Source of the DNA: an uncultured Flavobacteriales bacterium
GTDB lineage: Bacteria > Bacteroidota > Bacteroidia > Flavobacteriales_G > Salibacteraceae
Direction of reading: 5' to 3'
Assembly: GCA_913057205.1 (NCBI GenBank)
Contig: CAJXNO010000019.1
Span: forward strand, 1-47,475
Length of the DNA stretch: 47,475 bases
Both the position numbers and the translations under genes were made by a program. The notes beneath the pieces are model-generated. The model saw only the letters and a program-made list of their open reading frames with translations, ran no database searches and had not been told where the DNA came from. Positions 6,682 through 15,572 of this stretch are shown here, piece after piece; position 1 is the stretch's first letter, and each line of letters opens with the position of its first letter.

Positions 6682-9624
6682 TTAGCGTAATCCTGTTTGC
6701 TCTCCGGTGCTCACCACCATCACCTGATCACGGATCACGCGCAGCTCTCCGTAGTGATCGCGGTAGCGCAAGACAAAGGGGTAGCTACCTGCTGGAACCT
6801 TGGGTCCGTTCACCCAATGTCCGTCCCAGGCACGGTCGGGCGTGTTCGAGCGGAATACTTGCGTACCCCATCGATCATAGATGATCAAACTAAAATCTTG
6901 GTAGGAGATCGCTTCTCCCTGGATCTGGAAGACATCATTCAATCCATCATCGTTGGGCGTGAACCCTGAAGGATAGAACAAGGTGGTTTCGAAAATCAAG
7001 CGCACCAATTCTGCTGTGGAATCTGCGCAGCCTTCGTCGTTCTTTACAAACAGCTCTACCAGCGCAAAGGAATCAAGCGGGTCAAACACATAGGGCACTT
7101 TTTGTTGCTGTTCAAAGGTGTCTGCACCAATGATCCAATACCATTCATCCGCACCAAGCGATGTATGATCAAACACAGTGAAGGGCTGTGTATTGGAAGG
7201 CAGAATAGGTGCATAATTGAAGGCCGCTTCTGGGGTATCAAGGATCTTGACCAAGCACGGGTAAGCCTGCTCGGTTCGGCATCCAAAGGCCGTGATCACC
7301 TCCAACTCCACCGGAATGCAACCTGGATCATCGAATTGTTGCAACAAACTGTCAACGGCATAGTCCTCGTACCGGTTGCCGTTGATGACCCAGTTGTAAG
7401 TGCTGGAAGCGTTGAACCCGGTCTTTCTGAACTCCACATCCGATGCACCACAGGCTTCCATCGGTAATGCCTCTACACTTGCCATTTCTGGTTCGCCTAC
7501 ATGTACTGTAATGCTGGATGAGCCTGGCTTCGAAATGCAGAGGTCGGCAATGGTAAGGTCGTAGGTAGTGGTCTTGGTTGGACGCACAAACTGTACGGGA
7601 TTGTTGTCATTGGTATGACTCCAATGGAACGTGTATTCCTCTGGTCCCTTGAATCCTCCGGTCCCCTTGGCAATGAGGTAGACCGACTCTCCGCGACAGA
7701 TGGAATCGTCTTCCAATTGAATCGTGCTTGAAATGGCTGAATAACCGCCTACCTGTACAAAAATGCTGTCAGCGAAAGCAGGTGTACCACAGGCGTCAGA
7801 AACAGTTACGCGATACCAACGCGGCAGGTCAGGACTCACCTCAATGCTGCTTCCAAATTGTCCCGTTTCCCAGGAATAGGTGTAAACCGTATCACCCCCT
7901 ACTCCATTGATCGTTAGCCCTATGGTATCGTACGGGCAAATGGTATCCGGCTGTTCATAGAAAGCGTCAAGGGGCGGACGAACCTTCACTTCCACCACTG
8001 CAGTATCACCCAAACAACCGTTTTCATCGATGGCTTGAACGTAATAGAAGGTGGTGGTATCCGGACTCACCTGCACCACCTGTGTGGTATAGCTAACGGA
8101 GTTTTGAGGACTTTCTTCCTTCCAATTGTAGTAATAAGGCGCATTTCCTCCTGTGGCAGAACCGGCAATGGATGCAATGTTCGATATACAGATCATGGTA
8201 TCTCCAAATGAATTGGTCACCACGGGCGTGGGTGTAGGAACGATCACCACAAGCGTATCCAAACATCCATTGATATCTGTGGTATAAACATAATTGGTAT
8301 CTGCGCAAAGCTGCGATGCTAAAAAGCCCGACTCAGACGAACTCCAAGTGTAGAAGTAAGGCGGGTTGCCCCCTGTGCTGCTCACACTCGCTCCACCATC
8401 GCACGCTACGGTATTATGGCACGAAATGCCTTCGATGCTCGTAGTACTTGTAACAATATCGCTTGCTTGATTCAATGCAGTATCCACCACCAGCGTGCAG
8501 CCCGCATCATCGGTGATGGTAACGGTATAATTTCCAGCACAGAGTCCAGATTGCGTAGAGTCTGGAGGCAATCCGCCCGACCATGCGTAGGTGTAAGGTG
8601 CATTGCCAAGGGAAATGTCCACATTCAAACCTCCATCACATACTTCAAAACAATCCAAGTGATCGGGAATCAATTCGGCATCGATGATGCCATCAAAGTA
8701 AAAACCGATCGAATCTATGGTATCAAGGTTCCCGCAAAGGTCTTCTACGTAGCCCGCGCCTGACTGGACCTTCAGGTAGTACTGACCGATCTGTGTAACG
8801 GGGGGAGTGAACTGAATGCTCACCTCGTCGGTATAAGTTCCACAACCTACGCCACTTGCACTGGTCACCGTATGCGTTCCCCCGGGTCCTTCCAATACAA
8901 AATCACCCCCTTGAATACTGCTGCATACCAATTCTTCATCAAACCGCACCCTGATCGAGTCAAAGCTGGCACAATTGACGGGTGAAGTGACGCTATCCAT
9001 TGCCGGTGGAATATTATCGAACAAAACCGCTGTAGAGGAAGAAAAGTCAACCGTGAATCCATAGACCGTTCCGGTCCAATTCGTAATATGCAGGTAGTAG
9101 GTCTCGCCTACGGCAACGTTGAGGTCTGCGCACCACTTTGGACCGTTGAACCCACCTGGACCATTGCAATTTCCGAATCCACCATTTGGCGTGCTAACAC
9201 CGGTAGATCCATTGAATCCAAAAGCCCCCCAGGTGTTGGATCTAACCATTGCTGCAGAAGCACCTGCATTCGTGGCAAGTGCGGCACACGTGGTGTTGGT
9301 CATGTTAAACAGCGTCCAATCATGGTCTTGGTTGGTATTCACGGGATCGATGCTGAAGCGGAGGATACCAGCCGTTTGGATCGTGAACTGCAGCCAGATA
9401 CTCCGCTGTTCAGGTGCATAGCATCCAGCAACATTGAAGATCTCATTCGGGTAATTACCCATACCGTTGTGATTGGTGCTCACGGTATAGGTCTCATCGC
9501 AGATCGGCACTGCACCTAAGCAATCTTGATCTGTCGGGGTTTGTGCATGCACAGCAACTCCGAGCAACACCATCAGTGTCACCGAGCTCATCTGTGCATA
9601 CAGGTCTCCAAACATCCTACGCAT
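6682..9624 (-). CDS. Large secreted protein with SprB-like repeats and gliding-type C-terminal domain
   Basis: 980 residues with a signal peptide ending near VAVHA|QTP (residue 27). The N-terminal part (CLGAVPICDETYTV ... YYLHITNW) is a common Bacteroidetes surface module; then comes a Big-like domain and SprB-type repeats with the CxxxCDGG...APYTYAWSGG...CAGNYTVTITD pattern, followed by several PKD/Ig-like domains. The C-terminus (FYPSGFTPNDDGLNDVF ... IYDRWGTQVFRS ... GSYPFVLRYRD) is the gliding-associated, type B T9SS sorting domain. It should be exported by T9SS and attached to the cell surface, perhaps as an adhesin. No gliding machinery genes lie in this window. The start is ATG 9624; ATG 9591 would leave too short a signal peptide. 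Confidence 0.92.
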   Translation of the reverse strand: MRRMFGDLYAQMSSVTLMVLLGVAVHAQTPTDQDCLGAVPICDETYTVSTNHNGMGNYPNEIFNVAGCYAPEQRSIWLQFTIQTAGILRFSIDPVNTNQDHDWTLFNMTNTTCAALATNAGASAAMVRSNTWGAFGFNGSTGVSTPNGGFGNCNGPGGFNGPKWCADLNVAVGETYYLHITNWTGTVYGFTVDFSSSTAVLFDNIPPAMDSVTSPVNCASFDSIRVRFDEELVCSSIQGGDFVLEGPGGTHTVTSASGVGCGTYTDEVSIQFTPPVTQIGQYYLKVQSGAGYVEDLCGNLDTIDSIGFYFDGIIDAELIPDHLDCFEVCDGGLNVDISLGNAPYTYAWSGGLPPDSTQSGLCAGNYTVTITDDAGCTLVVDTALNQASDIVTSTTSIEGISCHNTVACDGGASVSSTGGNPPYFYTWSSSESGFLASQLCADTNYVYTTDINGCLDTLVVIVPTPTPVVTNSFGDTMICISNIASIAGSATGGNAPYYYNWKEESPQNSVSYTTQVVQVSPDTTTFYYVQAIDENGCLGDTAVVEVKVRPPLDAFYEQPDTICPYDTIGLTINGVGGDTVYTYSWETGQFGSSIEVSPDLPRWYRVTVSDACGTPAFADSIFVQVGGYSAISSTIQLEDDSICRGESVYLIAKGTGGFKGPEEYTFHWSHTNDNNPVQFVRPTKTTTYDLTIADLCISKPGSSSITVHVGEPEMASVEALPMEACGASDVEFRKTGFNASSTYNWVINGNRYEDYAVDSLLQQFDDPGCIPVELEVITAFGCRTEQAYPCLVKILDTPEAAFNYAPILPSNTQPFTVFDHTSLGADEWYWIIGADTFEQQQKVPYVFDPLDSFALVELFVKNDEGCADSTAELVRLIFETTLFYPSGFTPNDDGLNDVFQIQGEAISYQDFSLIIYDRWGTQVFRSNTPDRAWDGHWVNGPKVPAGSYPFVLRYRDHYGELRVIRDQVMVVSTGEQTGLR

Positions 9625-9761
9625 TTCGATTTCGATCTAGAGGTAACTAAAGTACATTAATCTACTCCATCCTAAAAGCTGTCGAAAATCCTTTTTTCTA
9701 GCGACGACGATCAGTGTTTGATGCTACCTGCTATCGCACTTTTGATTCAAACATTTGAACC

Positions 9762-9974
9762 ATGCATTTCAGTAAGCAAAACTTCGAGATTCGGTTGCGA
9801 GAGTTCTTCGAACGTCACGACCCCGCCAAGGTAGATCTTGCACACGTGTTAGCCAATCGCTTTCACCTGCACCAAGATGAGGTATTCCAGCACCTTACCA
9901 AGCATTATGATACCAATACGTACCATGAGCCGTCAACGTTTAAGGAGAAACTACTAGAAATCCTTACCGCCTGA
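9762..9974 (+). CDS. Small helical protein upstream of PPK2
   Basis: 70 residues starting at ATG and rich in Phe, His and Glu (FEIRLREFFERHDPAKVDLA ... FHLHQDEVFQHLTKHY). It has no signal peptide or membrane segment and looks helical. I do not recognise the family. Its stop lies 4 bases before the TTG start of the PPK2 gene, so the two are very likely translated from one mRNA and may be functionally linked. Its size would suit a small regulator or a partner of the kinase, but nothing in the sequence proves that. Confidence 0.65.
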   Translation: MHFSKQNFEIRLREFFERHDPAKVDLAHVLANRFHLHQDEVFQHLTKHYDTNTYHEPSTFKEKLLEILTA

Positions 9975-9978
9975 CCGT

Positions 9979-10890
9979 TTGGATACCCTTAGCCTTCGAT
10001 ACCAATTCCAATCTGGAAAGGACAAGACCTTCAGACTAGACGAATACGACCCGGCTGAAACGTTTGGCTTAGATAAGCTGATGGCTTTGGAGCGTACCGT
10101 CGGCAATACGCTCGATCTTCGGCCGCTTCAAGAACGCTTGTATGCAGAAGGTCGACAAGCAGTGCTGGTGATCTTTCAAGCCATGGACGCGGCTGGAAAG
10201 GACAGTGCCATCAACCACGTCTTCTCCGGGATCAACCCACAGGGCTGCCAAGTGCACAGCTTCAAGCATCCTACGAGTAAAGAATTGAATCATGACTACC
10301 TCTGGCGCTGCTCACAGGTGTTGCCAGAAAAAGGCATGATTGGCGTGTTCAACCGATCTTACTATGAGGAAGTACTCGTTGCCAAGGTGCACCCTGAGTT
10401 GATCTTGGATCAGAAGTTGCCCAATGTGCGACAAATCGAAGACGTGAATGAACGGTTCTGGGAACAGCGCTATGAGCAGATCAGGAGCTATGAGCGCAGA
10501 CTCACCATGAACGGGATCTCGATTATCAAATTCTTCCTTCACCTCTCCAAAGAGGAACAGACAAAGCGCTTCTTGAAACGGGTGAAACGTCCAGATAAGA
10601 ACTGGAAATTCTCATCCAGCGACATGAAGGAGCGCGCGTTCTGGGACGATTACCAACTTGCCTATCAGGACTGCATTCAAGCCACATCATCGGTGCATGC
10701 GCCGTGGTACATCATTCCTGCAGACAACAAGTGGTTTGCCCGCGCCGCCATCAGTCAGATTTTGGTGGATCGGGTTTCTCAACTCAATCCAGCTTTTCCT
10801 GAGCTCTCCCCTGAAGAAACCAAAGCCCTTGACCAGGTAAAAGAAACCCTCAAGAAGGAAAGGAAGGAACAGCAAAAAAAAGACACATAG
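9979..10890 (+). CDS. ppk2: Polyphosphate kinase 2 family, class III type
   Basis: 303 residues. PPK2 enzymes move phosphate between polyphosphate and nucleotides. Visible motifs are the N-terminal RLDEYDPAET segment seen in class III enzymes, the Walker A-like AMDAAGKDS (68-76), the Walker B-like GVFNRSYYEE (122-131), and the lid region KRVKRPDKNWKFSSSD. Class III enzymes can phosphorylate both AMP and ADP; assigning class III is a judgement from these motifs and the single-domain length. The start is TTG at 9979: the first ATG (10081) would cut off the conserved N-terminus. It follows the small ORF by 4 bases. A Lys/Glu-rich tail ends the protein. Confidence 0.93.
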   Translation: MDTLSLRYQFQSGKDKTFRLDEYDPAETFGLDKLMALERTVGNTLDLRPLQERLYAEGRQAVLVIFQAMDAAGKDSAINHVFSGINPQGCQVHSFKHPTSKELNHDYLWRCSQVLPEKGMIGVFNRSYYEEVLVAKVHPELILDQKLPNVRQIEDVNERFWEQRYEQIRSYERRLTMNGISIIKFFLHLSKEEQTKRFLKRVKRPDKNWKFSSSDMKERAFWDDYQLAYQDCIQATSSVHAPWYIIPADNKWFARAAISQILVDRVSQLNPAFPELSPEETKALDQVKETLKKERKEQQKKDT

Positions 10891-10929
10891 GTCCTTAAAG
10901 TGCTCACCCCTGTACTGAGAATGCAACGG

Positions 10930-11397
10930 TTAGGATAGTCCGGACTGCCGCGGACGCTTCGGCATCTCCCTGTCAGGAACCAAATCAAAGCGTTCTTGGA
11001 AGAGATCGTTGAAGATCTCAGCCGACTCTTTTCCCCATTCATCATCGGGATGGAAATGCCAGGCGATGCGGTTATCGTCATCCAGACTCACCCACAGCTC
11101 AAAAACTTTCGATAAGTACAATGCGGAGGACGCGTTGAAATCAAATAAACGCACTTCGAGGCGCTTAGCGCTGATGGCCCTGGGACCGTAAATCGCTAAC
11201 CAAACCAGGATCTCGGTGTAGAATTCACGGGCTTGAAGCATATTGGAGACGCCCTCGATGAGGTATTTCTCTACATCGGCATTGAGCTCCACTTTGGGTT
11301 CACCTTGACGATCTGCATATTCCTCAATGTCTCCCGTCTTCCGCTTAGAATTGTAAGGTGGAACCGAATCGATGTTGTCTACTCTGTGTTTTCGCAT
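10930..11397 (-). CDS. SiaC-like (DUF1987-type) protein
   Basis: 155 residues with no signal peptide. The core (about 40-140) has an N-terminal segment with EGVSNMLQAREFYTEILVWL, then VRLFDFNASSALYLSKVFELW and IAWHFHPDDEWGKESAEIFN. This order (a SxxMxxAxxFY helix, a strand with F-N-x-S-S, then W-x-x-x-x-D-D-x-x-x-x-GE) resembles the SiaC/DUF1987 fold, a STAS-like phosphoprotein that controls biofilm signalling in Pseudomonas together with the kinase SiaB. Neither SiaB nor a SiaA phosphatase is nearby. The family call is from pattern memory and is moderate. Convergent with ppk2, 39 bases apart. Confidence 0.6.
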   Translation of the reverse strand: MRKHRVDNIDSVPPYNSKRKTGDIEEYADRQGEPKVELNADVEKYLIEGVSNMLQAREFYTEILVWLAIYGPRAISAKRLEVRLFDFNASSALYLSKVFELWVSLDDDNRIAWHFHPDDEWGKESAEIFNDLFQERFDLVPDREMPKRPRQSGLS

Positions 11398-11494
11398 GGC
11401 TTGAACGCTCGTGCAAAGTTTTCATTTATGCCGAGAAATAAAGGTGATGCTTATCAGGGTGATGCCTGTTTCCTTGACGAGGTCTCGCTAAGAA

Positions 11495-11992
11495 TCACTG
11501 CTTGAGGTACTTCCCCATGTAAAGATGCCCTGTAGTTCCTTCCTCCAATTGAATCAGCCCATCAAAGCACGCCCACATTTGGTAGGCTTTCTTGGTTAAG
11601 AAGGATCTACTGTTCACATTGTCAGACCGCAGTATCGCAACCAACACCGATATACCATGCTGCGCTGCCTGTGACTCCAGCGCTCCGAGCAATAGATGTC
11701 CCCAGCCTTGTCCGGTGAAGTTGCTAGCCAGATAAAAGGTCACCTCTGCTACGTGCTTCAGCCCTCCACGGTTGGAACGATAGGGCGCTAAATTCCCCCA
11801 CCCGATCACCTTGCCCTCTGGCGACTCCAATACCAAGGCCAGCATACTCCGGTTACGCAACTGCTGAAACCAGTTTTGTGCTTCCTCGCCGTGCAAGGGG
11901 GCATCAAACGCGTTCTTTCCATGGCTTATGGCTTCATTCATCACTTCCAGGCAGTGTTGGAAGTCCTTCGCTTCAATGGGGCGGATATGCAT
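11495..11992 (-). CDS. GNAT-family N-acetyltransferase
   Basis: 165 residues covering a whole GNAT fold: N-terminal strand and helix (HIRPIEAKDFQHCLEVMNEA), the segment AEVTFYLASNFTGQGWGHLL with the acetyl-CoA-binding GQGWG turn (94-98), and the C-terminal motif with LRSDNVNSRSFLTKKAY. The V-x-FYL-x-x-xFxGQGxG pattern is close to phosphinothricin/methionine sulfone acetyltransferase-type members. The substrate is unknown. It is divergent from the LysE-type gene, with 46 bases between the start codons, so the two share a regulatory region. Confidence 0.88.
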   Translation of the reverse strand: MHIRPIEAKDFQHCLEVMNEAISHGKNAFDAPLHGEEAQNWFQQLRNRSMLALVLESPEGKVIGWGNLAPYRSNRGGLKHVAEVTFYLASNFTGQGWGHLLLGALESQAAQHGISVLVAILRSDNVNSRSFLTKKAYQMWACFDGLIQLEEGTTGHLYMGKYLKQ

Positions 11993-12038
11993 CTATCTTC
12001 GTTGAAATGACCAGCAACAATAATAGCAAAGGAAAGAG

Positions 12039-12662
12039 ATGGATATTCAATTGATCATCGGCTTCATCGTGGCTACCCTCGCCTTGGCGTTCATGCCTGG
12101 ACCAGACAACATCTATGTGCTTACAGAGAGCATTGGCAAAGGTCCGCGACAAGGGATCTTTATCACCTTGGGCTTGATGAGTGGAGTCATTGTGCATACT
12201 ACCTTGGTGGCTACCGGTCTATCGGTATTGGTGTTCAGCAATCCGATTGGCTTCATGGTGGTGCAGTATGCAGGAGCGGCCTACCTCTTCTACCTCGCCT
12301 ACCAAGCCGTAAAAGAGGAACAGCAGCAAGTAGACATCAATACTCAAGGAGAAGCCTCGCGGGCTCCGGCCTTGTTGAAGCGCGGGTTCTTGATGAACGT
12401 TCTCAACCCAAAGGTGAGCGTGTTCTTTATCGCCTTTCTTCCTCAGTTTGTATCCCCCACCGGATGGGCACCGTTCGCTCAAATGATCGTGCTGGGTGGG
12501 CTTTTTGCCCTTACCTCGTTCTTCGTCTTTGCAGGAATCGCTTTGGTTTCAGGCCGATCAGCGCGCATGGTACAGTCGCCTCAGTTTTGGCGCGCCACCA
12601 AATGGATCAAGGTAGTCGTGTTGATCGCACTAGGGATGCTCTTACTGTTCGCCGAGCAGTAG
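12039..12662 (+). CDS. LysE/RhtB-family exporter
   Basis: 207 residues with about six hydrophobic segments. The N-terminus (LALAFMPGPDNIYVLTES) holds the family signature around the PGPD motif of the first transmembrane helix. The middle has the A-Y-L-F-Y-L-A-Y-Q helix and LLKRGFLMNVLNPKVSVFFIAFLPQF, typical of RhtB-type amino-acid exporters. Members export amino acids or derivatives such as homoserine, threonine or lysine; the substrate here is unknown. Its 3' end overlaps that of the convergent gene at 12642 by 21 bases. Confidence 0.93.
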   Translation: MDIQLIIGFIVATLALAFMPGPDNIYVLTESIGKGPRQGIFITLGLMSGVIVHTTLVATGLSVLVFSNPIGFMVVQYAGAAYLFYLAYQAVKEEQQQVDINTQGEASRAPALLKRGFLMNVLNPKVSVFFIAFLPQFVSPTGWAPFAQMIVLGGLFALTSFFVFAGIALVSGRSARMVQSPQFWRATKWIKVVVLIALGMLLLFAEQ

Positions 12663-13451
12663 TTTCTCCTCCAGCTTATTGATGGCTTCAGAGAAAAAGG
12701 AACGTGCCACTGCATGATCCGCTTCTTCAACAGAAAGTACTCCGCCGTTGAAATCTTCTGCCCGCCAGCTTCCATTCGAAAGTGCATCGAGTCCTTTCAC
12801 ATCTACGGCGTCTTCGCCTCGGTAAGCGGAAACATAGTAGTACCAGTCTGAACAGACCTCATCAGGCATCGCCATCCCCAAACTGAATTGGAGGTTTTCC
12901 ACCTTCTCGCTTTGCAATAAAAGCCCGGTATCAAAATGATGCGGCCACACCCGAACCTCACTCTTTACGGTTTTTGAACCCGCTTTGACCAAGTCGTGCA
13001 AGACCTTGTCTGCATCGCTTCTTCTGGACGCATGTTGGGTGCGTCGCTCCCCCTCTACTGCTTGGAAGGTGAAGCTATCTTCAAACGATAGATCATAAGG
13101 CAGGTCATAGTGCAGGTCAAAAACAAACGGACGGTCTAATCCACAAAAGCTGCGCTCCCGTTCCATCCAATTCACGATGTCTAAATGGCGGGCGCCCTTG
13201 ATGGGATAGCTGGCCACCAAGTCTGATAAGGGGTGATAAAGATCCAAGGCGAAGGCGGCTACGTTGAGTCCCAACTTGAGGCCCTCATCGTTCAGGGCTT
13301 GGGTCCACAAGGTTTGCTCGTCGCTATCCCATACCATGCTGGTGTGGGAGTCGTCTGGACGCTCGTCGACGAAACTCTTTCCTGCGGCAGCCAGGTATTG
13401 TGACGCCAAATGCAGGTAGATCAAGTCATCTGATGGCTCCGCTTTGCTCAT
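12642..13451 (-). CDS. Conserved-looking protein of unknown function
   Basis: 269 residues, acidic and soluble, with no signal peptide. I do not recognise the family. Notable stretches are SDEQTLWTQALNDEGLKLGL, WMERERSFCGLDRPFVFDLH, VRVWPHHFDTGLLL (about residues 165-178) and SDWYYYVSAYRG (about 200-211); the Trp-Pro-His-His-Phe-Asp block looks like a conserved core. The start ATG overlaps the stop of the DUF427 gene by 4 bases (ATGA, 13448-13451), so they are translationally coupled. They may form the tail of the meta-cleavage operon upstream. Confidence 0.75.
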   Translation of the reverse strand: MSKAEPSDDLIYLHLASQYLAAAGKSFVDERPDDSHTSMVWDSDEQTLWTQALNDEGLKLGLNVAAFALDLYHPLSDLVASYPIKGARHLDIVNWMERERSFCGLDRPFVFDLHYDLPYDLSFEDSFTFQAVEGERRTQHASRRSDADKVLHDLVKAGSKTVKSEVRVWPHHFDTGLLLQSEKVENLQFSLGMAMPDEVCSDWYYYVSAYRGEDAVDVKGLDALSNGSWRAEDFNGGVLSVEEADHAVARSFFSEAINKLEEKLLLGEQ

Positions 13452-13729
13452 TCCTTAACCTCTACTCCCTTCCAAAATGCAACGCGGTTCTCGATGTTCT
13501 TCGCCATGCTGGAGGTGCTTGGATAGTACCACGCAGCATCTTCATTGCGCTCACCATCTACCACGATGCTGTAGTAATTGGCCGTACCCTTCCAGTTGCA
13601 AACGGTGTGGGTGTCTGTGCCTTCAAAATAATCCTTGTTGATCGCGTCATGAGGGAAGTAATGGTTTCCTTCGATCACGATGGTGTCATCGCTTTCTGCG
13701 ATCACCTTTCCATTCCAAATTGCTTTCAT
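13448..13729 (-). CDS. DUF427-family protein
   Basis: 93 residues from ATG 13729: MKAIWNGKVIAESDDTIVIE, then NHYFPHDAINKDYFE, TVCNWKGTANYYSI and AAWYYPSTSSMAKNIENRVAFW. This is the full-length DUF427 pattern (A-x-WNGxxIAES ... YFP ... CPxKGxAxYY ... AWxYPxP), a small beta-rich cytosolic fold with no agreed activity. The upstream in-frame extension to 13798 lacks family similarity and runs into the decarboxylase gene, so the shorter start is right. It overlaps the next gene by 4 bases and starts 46 bases after the decarboxylase stop. Confidence 0.9.
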   Translation of the reverse strand: MKAIWNGKVIAESDDTIVIEGNHYFPHDAINKDYFEGTDTHTVCNWKGTANYYSIVVDGERNEDAAWYYPSTSSMAKNIENRVAFWKGVEVKE

Positions 13730-13775
13730 ATGCTCAGTTTTATTGCTTGACGAAGCTGAAAGCGGATGCTTACAA

Positions 13776-14540
13776 CTAGTCAGCGGTTTCAAATCCAACG
13801 CTCCCGAGGTCTTCTACCTCCACCTGTACGGCTTGATGCGGCTTCAGGAACGCTGCCGGGGTTGCTGCCCCTGCTAGAATAACGTAACCCGCTTTGATCG
13901 GTTCACCGTATTGCGCTGCTAATCGGGTTGCTGCTTGCAATGCCTTCCAAGGATCACCGAGGATGGCCTGAGAACTGCCTTCTTCGATCACTTCTCCATC
14001 AAAGCGCAAGCGCATGTTCAGGTCACGTATTTCGCGGTGAGGCGCATGCCAATCGCCCACGACGAAACCGGTCGAGGAACAGTTATCGGCCACTACGTCA
14101 TAGAGGTTAAACTTGAAGTTCTGGAAACGGGAGTCAATCACTTCGATGGCCGCAGCCATTCCGTCTACGTAGTTTTCAAGCTCATCGAGCGGTATCTCGT
14201 AACCGATGTCTTTGCTGATCCGAAAAGCGATCTCGGGCTCGGCCCTGGGGTGAATGAATTTCGATAAGGGTACGCGATCGCCTGCCTGGATGAGCATGTC
14301 CTGGGTTAACCGCCCCCAAATCATGTCATGGACGCCCATCTGCTTCATCTTGGCCTCAGAGGTAAATCCCATCTTCAATCCGATGATCGGATTGCCTTCT
14401 TGTACGCGGTGTGCTACCAATTCCGATTGAATGGCATAGGCCTCATCGATATCAAAAGAGCTGGACTCGCTCAATTGAGCGATCGGTTGAGCCTGTGTTG
14501 CCGCACGGTGTAAGCGTTCTGCTAATTCGGTTCGTTCCAT
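13776..14540 (-). CDS. 2-oxo-3-hexenedioate (4-oxalocrotonate) decarboxylase
   Basis: 254 residues of the hydratase/decarboxylase (FAH-like) family. Of the two family members in this operon, this one matches the decarboxylase DmpH/XylI: GLKMGFTSEAKMKQMGV, then IEVIDSRFQNFKFNLYDVVA and DNCSSTGFVVG, against the XylI pattern GLKMGLTSxAKMxQMGV ... DSRYENFKFDL ... ADNASSTxF. It removes CO2 from 2-oxo-3-hexenedioate to give 2-hydroxypenta-2,4-dienoate, the substrate of the hydratase encoded at 16507. It is the last of four tightly packed minus-strand genes, one base after the aldolase stop. Mg-binding acidic residues lie in IHPRAEPEIAF. Confidence 0.85.
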   Translation of the reverse strand: MERTELAERLHRAATQAQPIAQLSESSSFDIDEAYAIQSELVAHRVQEGNPIIGLKMGFTSEAKMKQMGVHDMIWGRLTQDMLIQAGDRVPLSKFIHPRAEPEIAFRISKDIGYEIPLDELENYVDGMAAAIEVIDSRFQNFKFNLYDVVADNCSSTGFVVGDWHAPHREIRDLNMRLRFDGEVIEEGSSQAILGDPWKALQAATRLAAQYGEPIKAGYVILAGAATPAAFLKPHQAVQVEVEDLGSVGFETAD

Positions 14541-14541
14541 C

Positions 14542-15555
14542 TTATGCTTTTCGTTCTTTTAGAAGATCCAAGGCCACATCAACGATCATGTCCTCTTGTC
14601 CTCCTACCATCTTTCTTTTTCCTAATTCTTCCAAAATCGTTCTCGTATCGATGCCATACTTCTCAGAGGCGCGCTCTGAGTGCAGCAAGAAACTTGAATA
14701 CACGCCGGCATAGCCCAATGAAAGGGTCTCGCGGTCGACACGTACCGGTCGCGTTTGTAGCGGACGAATCAGGTCATCCGCAGCGTCCATCAGTTTGTAA
14801 AGGTCACTGTTGTGCTCGGCTCCCATGCGGTTCAATACTGCAATGAGGACTTCCAACGGACAATTTCCAGCACCTGCGCCCATTCCTGCCAATGAAGCAT
14901 CCAAACGCGTTGCCCCATGCTGCATGGCTACGATCGTGTTGGCTACGCCTAGTCCCAGGTTATGGTGGCAGTGCACGCCGAGTTCCGTCTTATCATCCAA
15001 CACATCGCGAAAGGCCTTCATGCGATCGGCCACGTCATCCATCAACAACGCCCCTGCTGAATCGGTTACATAAACACAATCCGCACCGTAGGACTCCATC
15101 AGCTTTGCTTGTTCTGCGAGTTTCTTCGGTTCAGACATGTGGGCCATCATGAGGAAGCCCGCCACGTCCATGCCCAAGTCCTTTGCTGCTGCGATGTGCT
15201 GAGCGGAAATGTCTGCCTCTGTGCAATGCGTTGCGATGCGAACAGACTCAACACCCAATTCACGGGCCTTTTTCAGGTCCTCGATGGTTCCGATACCAGG
15301 CAGCAGCAAGGTGGTCAGCTTTGCATGCTTGAGCTCTTGGCTCAGGCCTTCTAACCACTCCCAATCGGTGTGGGCGCCAAAGCCATAATTGAAACTCCCG
15401 CCTGCGAGTCCATCGCCGTGGGCAACCTCAATGGCATCCACACCCGCTGCATCCAGCTCCAAGGCGATCTCTTTGACCGACTGCGTGCTGTATTGATGGC
15501 GGATGGCATGCATGCCATCTCTTAACGTAACATCTTGTATATAAAGTTTTTTCAT
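14542..15555 (-). CDS. 4-hydroxy-2-oxovalerate aldolase
   Basis: 337 residues of the DmpG/MhpE family (HMG-CoA-lyase-like TIM barrel). [13 protein letters not shown] at the start gives catalytic/metal residues Arg12, Asp13 and His16, and HCHHNLGLG supplies the metal-binding His195 and His197. It cleaves 4-hydroxy-2-oxovalerate to pyruvate and acetaldehyde and forms a channelling complex with the acylating dehydrogenase encoded just upstream. I chose ATG 15555, which gives the normal family N-terminus; ATG 15576, overlapping the previous stop by 4 bases (ATGA), would add seven residues and is equally possible. The C-terminal domain that binds the dehydrogenase is present. Confidence 0.95.
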   Translation of the reverse strand: MKKLYIQDVTLRDGMHAIRHQYSTQSVKEIALELDAAGVDAIEVAHGDGLAGGSFNYGFGAHTDWEWLEGLSQELKHAKLTTLLLPGIGTIEDLKKARELGVESVRIATHCTEADISAQHIAAAKDLGMDVAGFLMMAHMSEPKKLAEQAKLMESYGADCVYVTDSAGALLMDDVADRMKAFRDVLDDKTELGVHCHHNLGLGVANTIVAMQHGATRLDASLAGMGAGAGNCPLEVLIAVLNRMGAEHNSDLYKLMDAADDLIRPLQTRPVRVDRETLSLGYAGVYSSFLLHSERASEKYGIDTRTILEELGKRKMVGGQEDMIVDVALDLLKERKA

Positions 15556-15572
15556 CTCTTCACTTCTTGTGA

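Noticed and set aside
8416-9519. Long open frames on the plus strand inside the gliding-type protein gene
   Set aside because: They lie antisense to a 980-codon gene with clear domains, have no family-like sequence, and are composition shadows.
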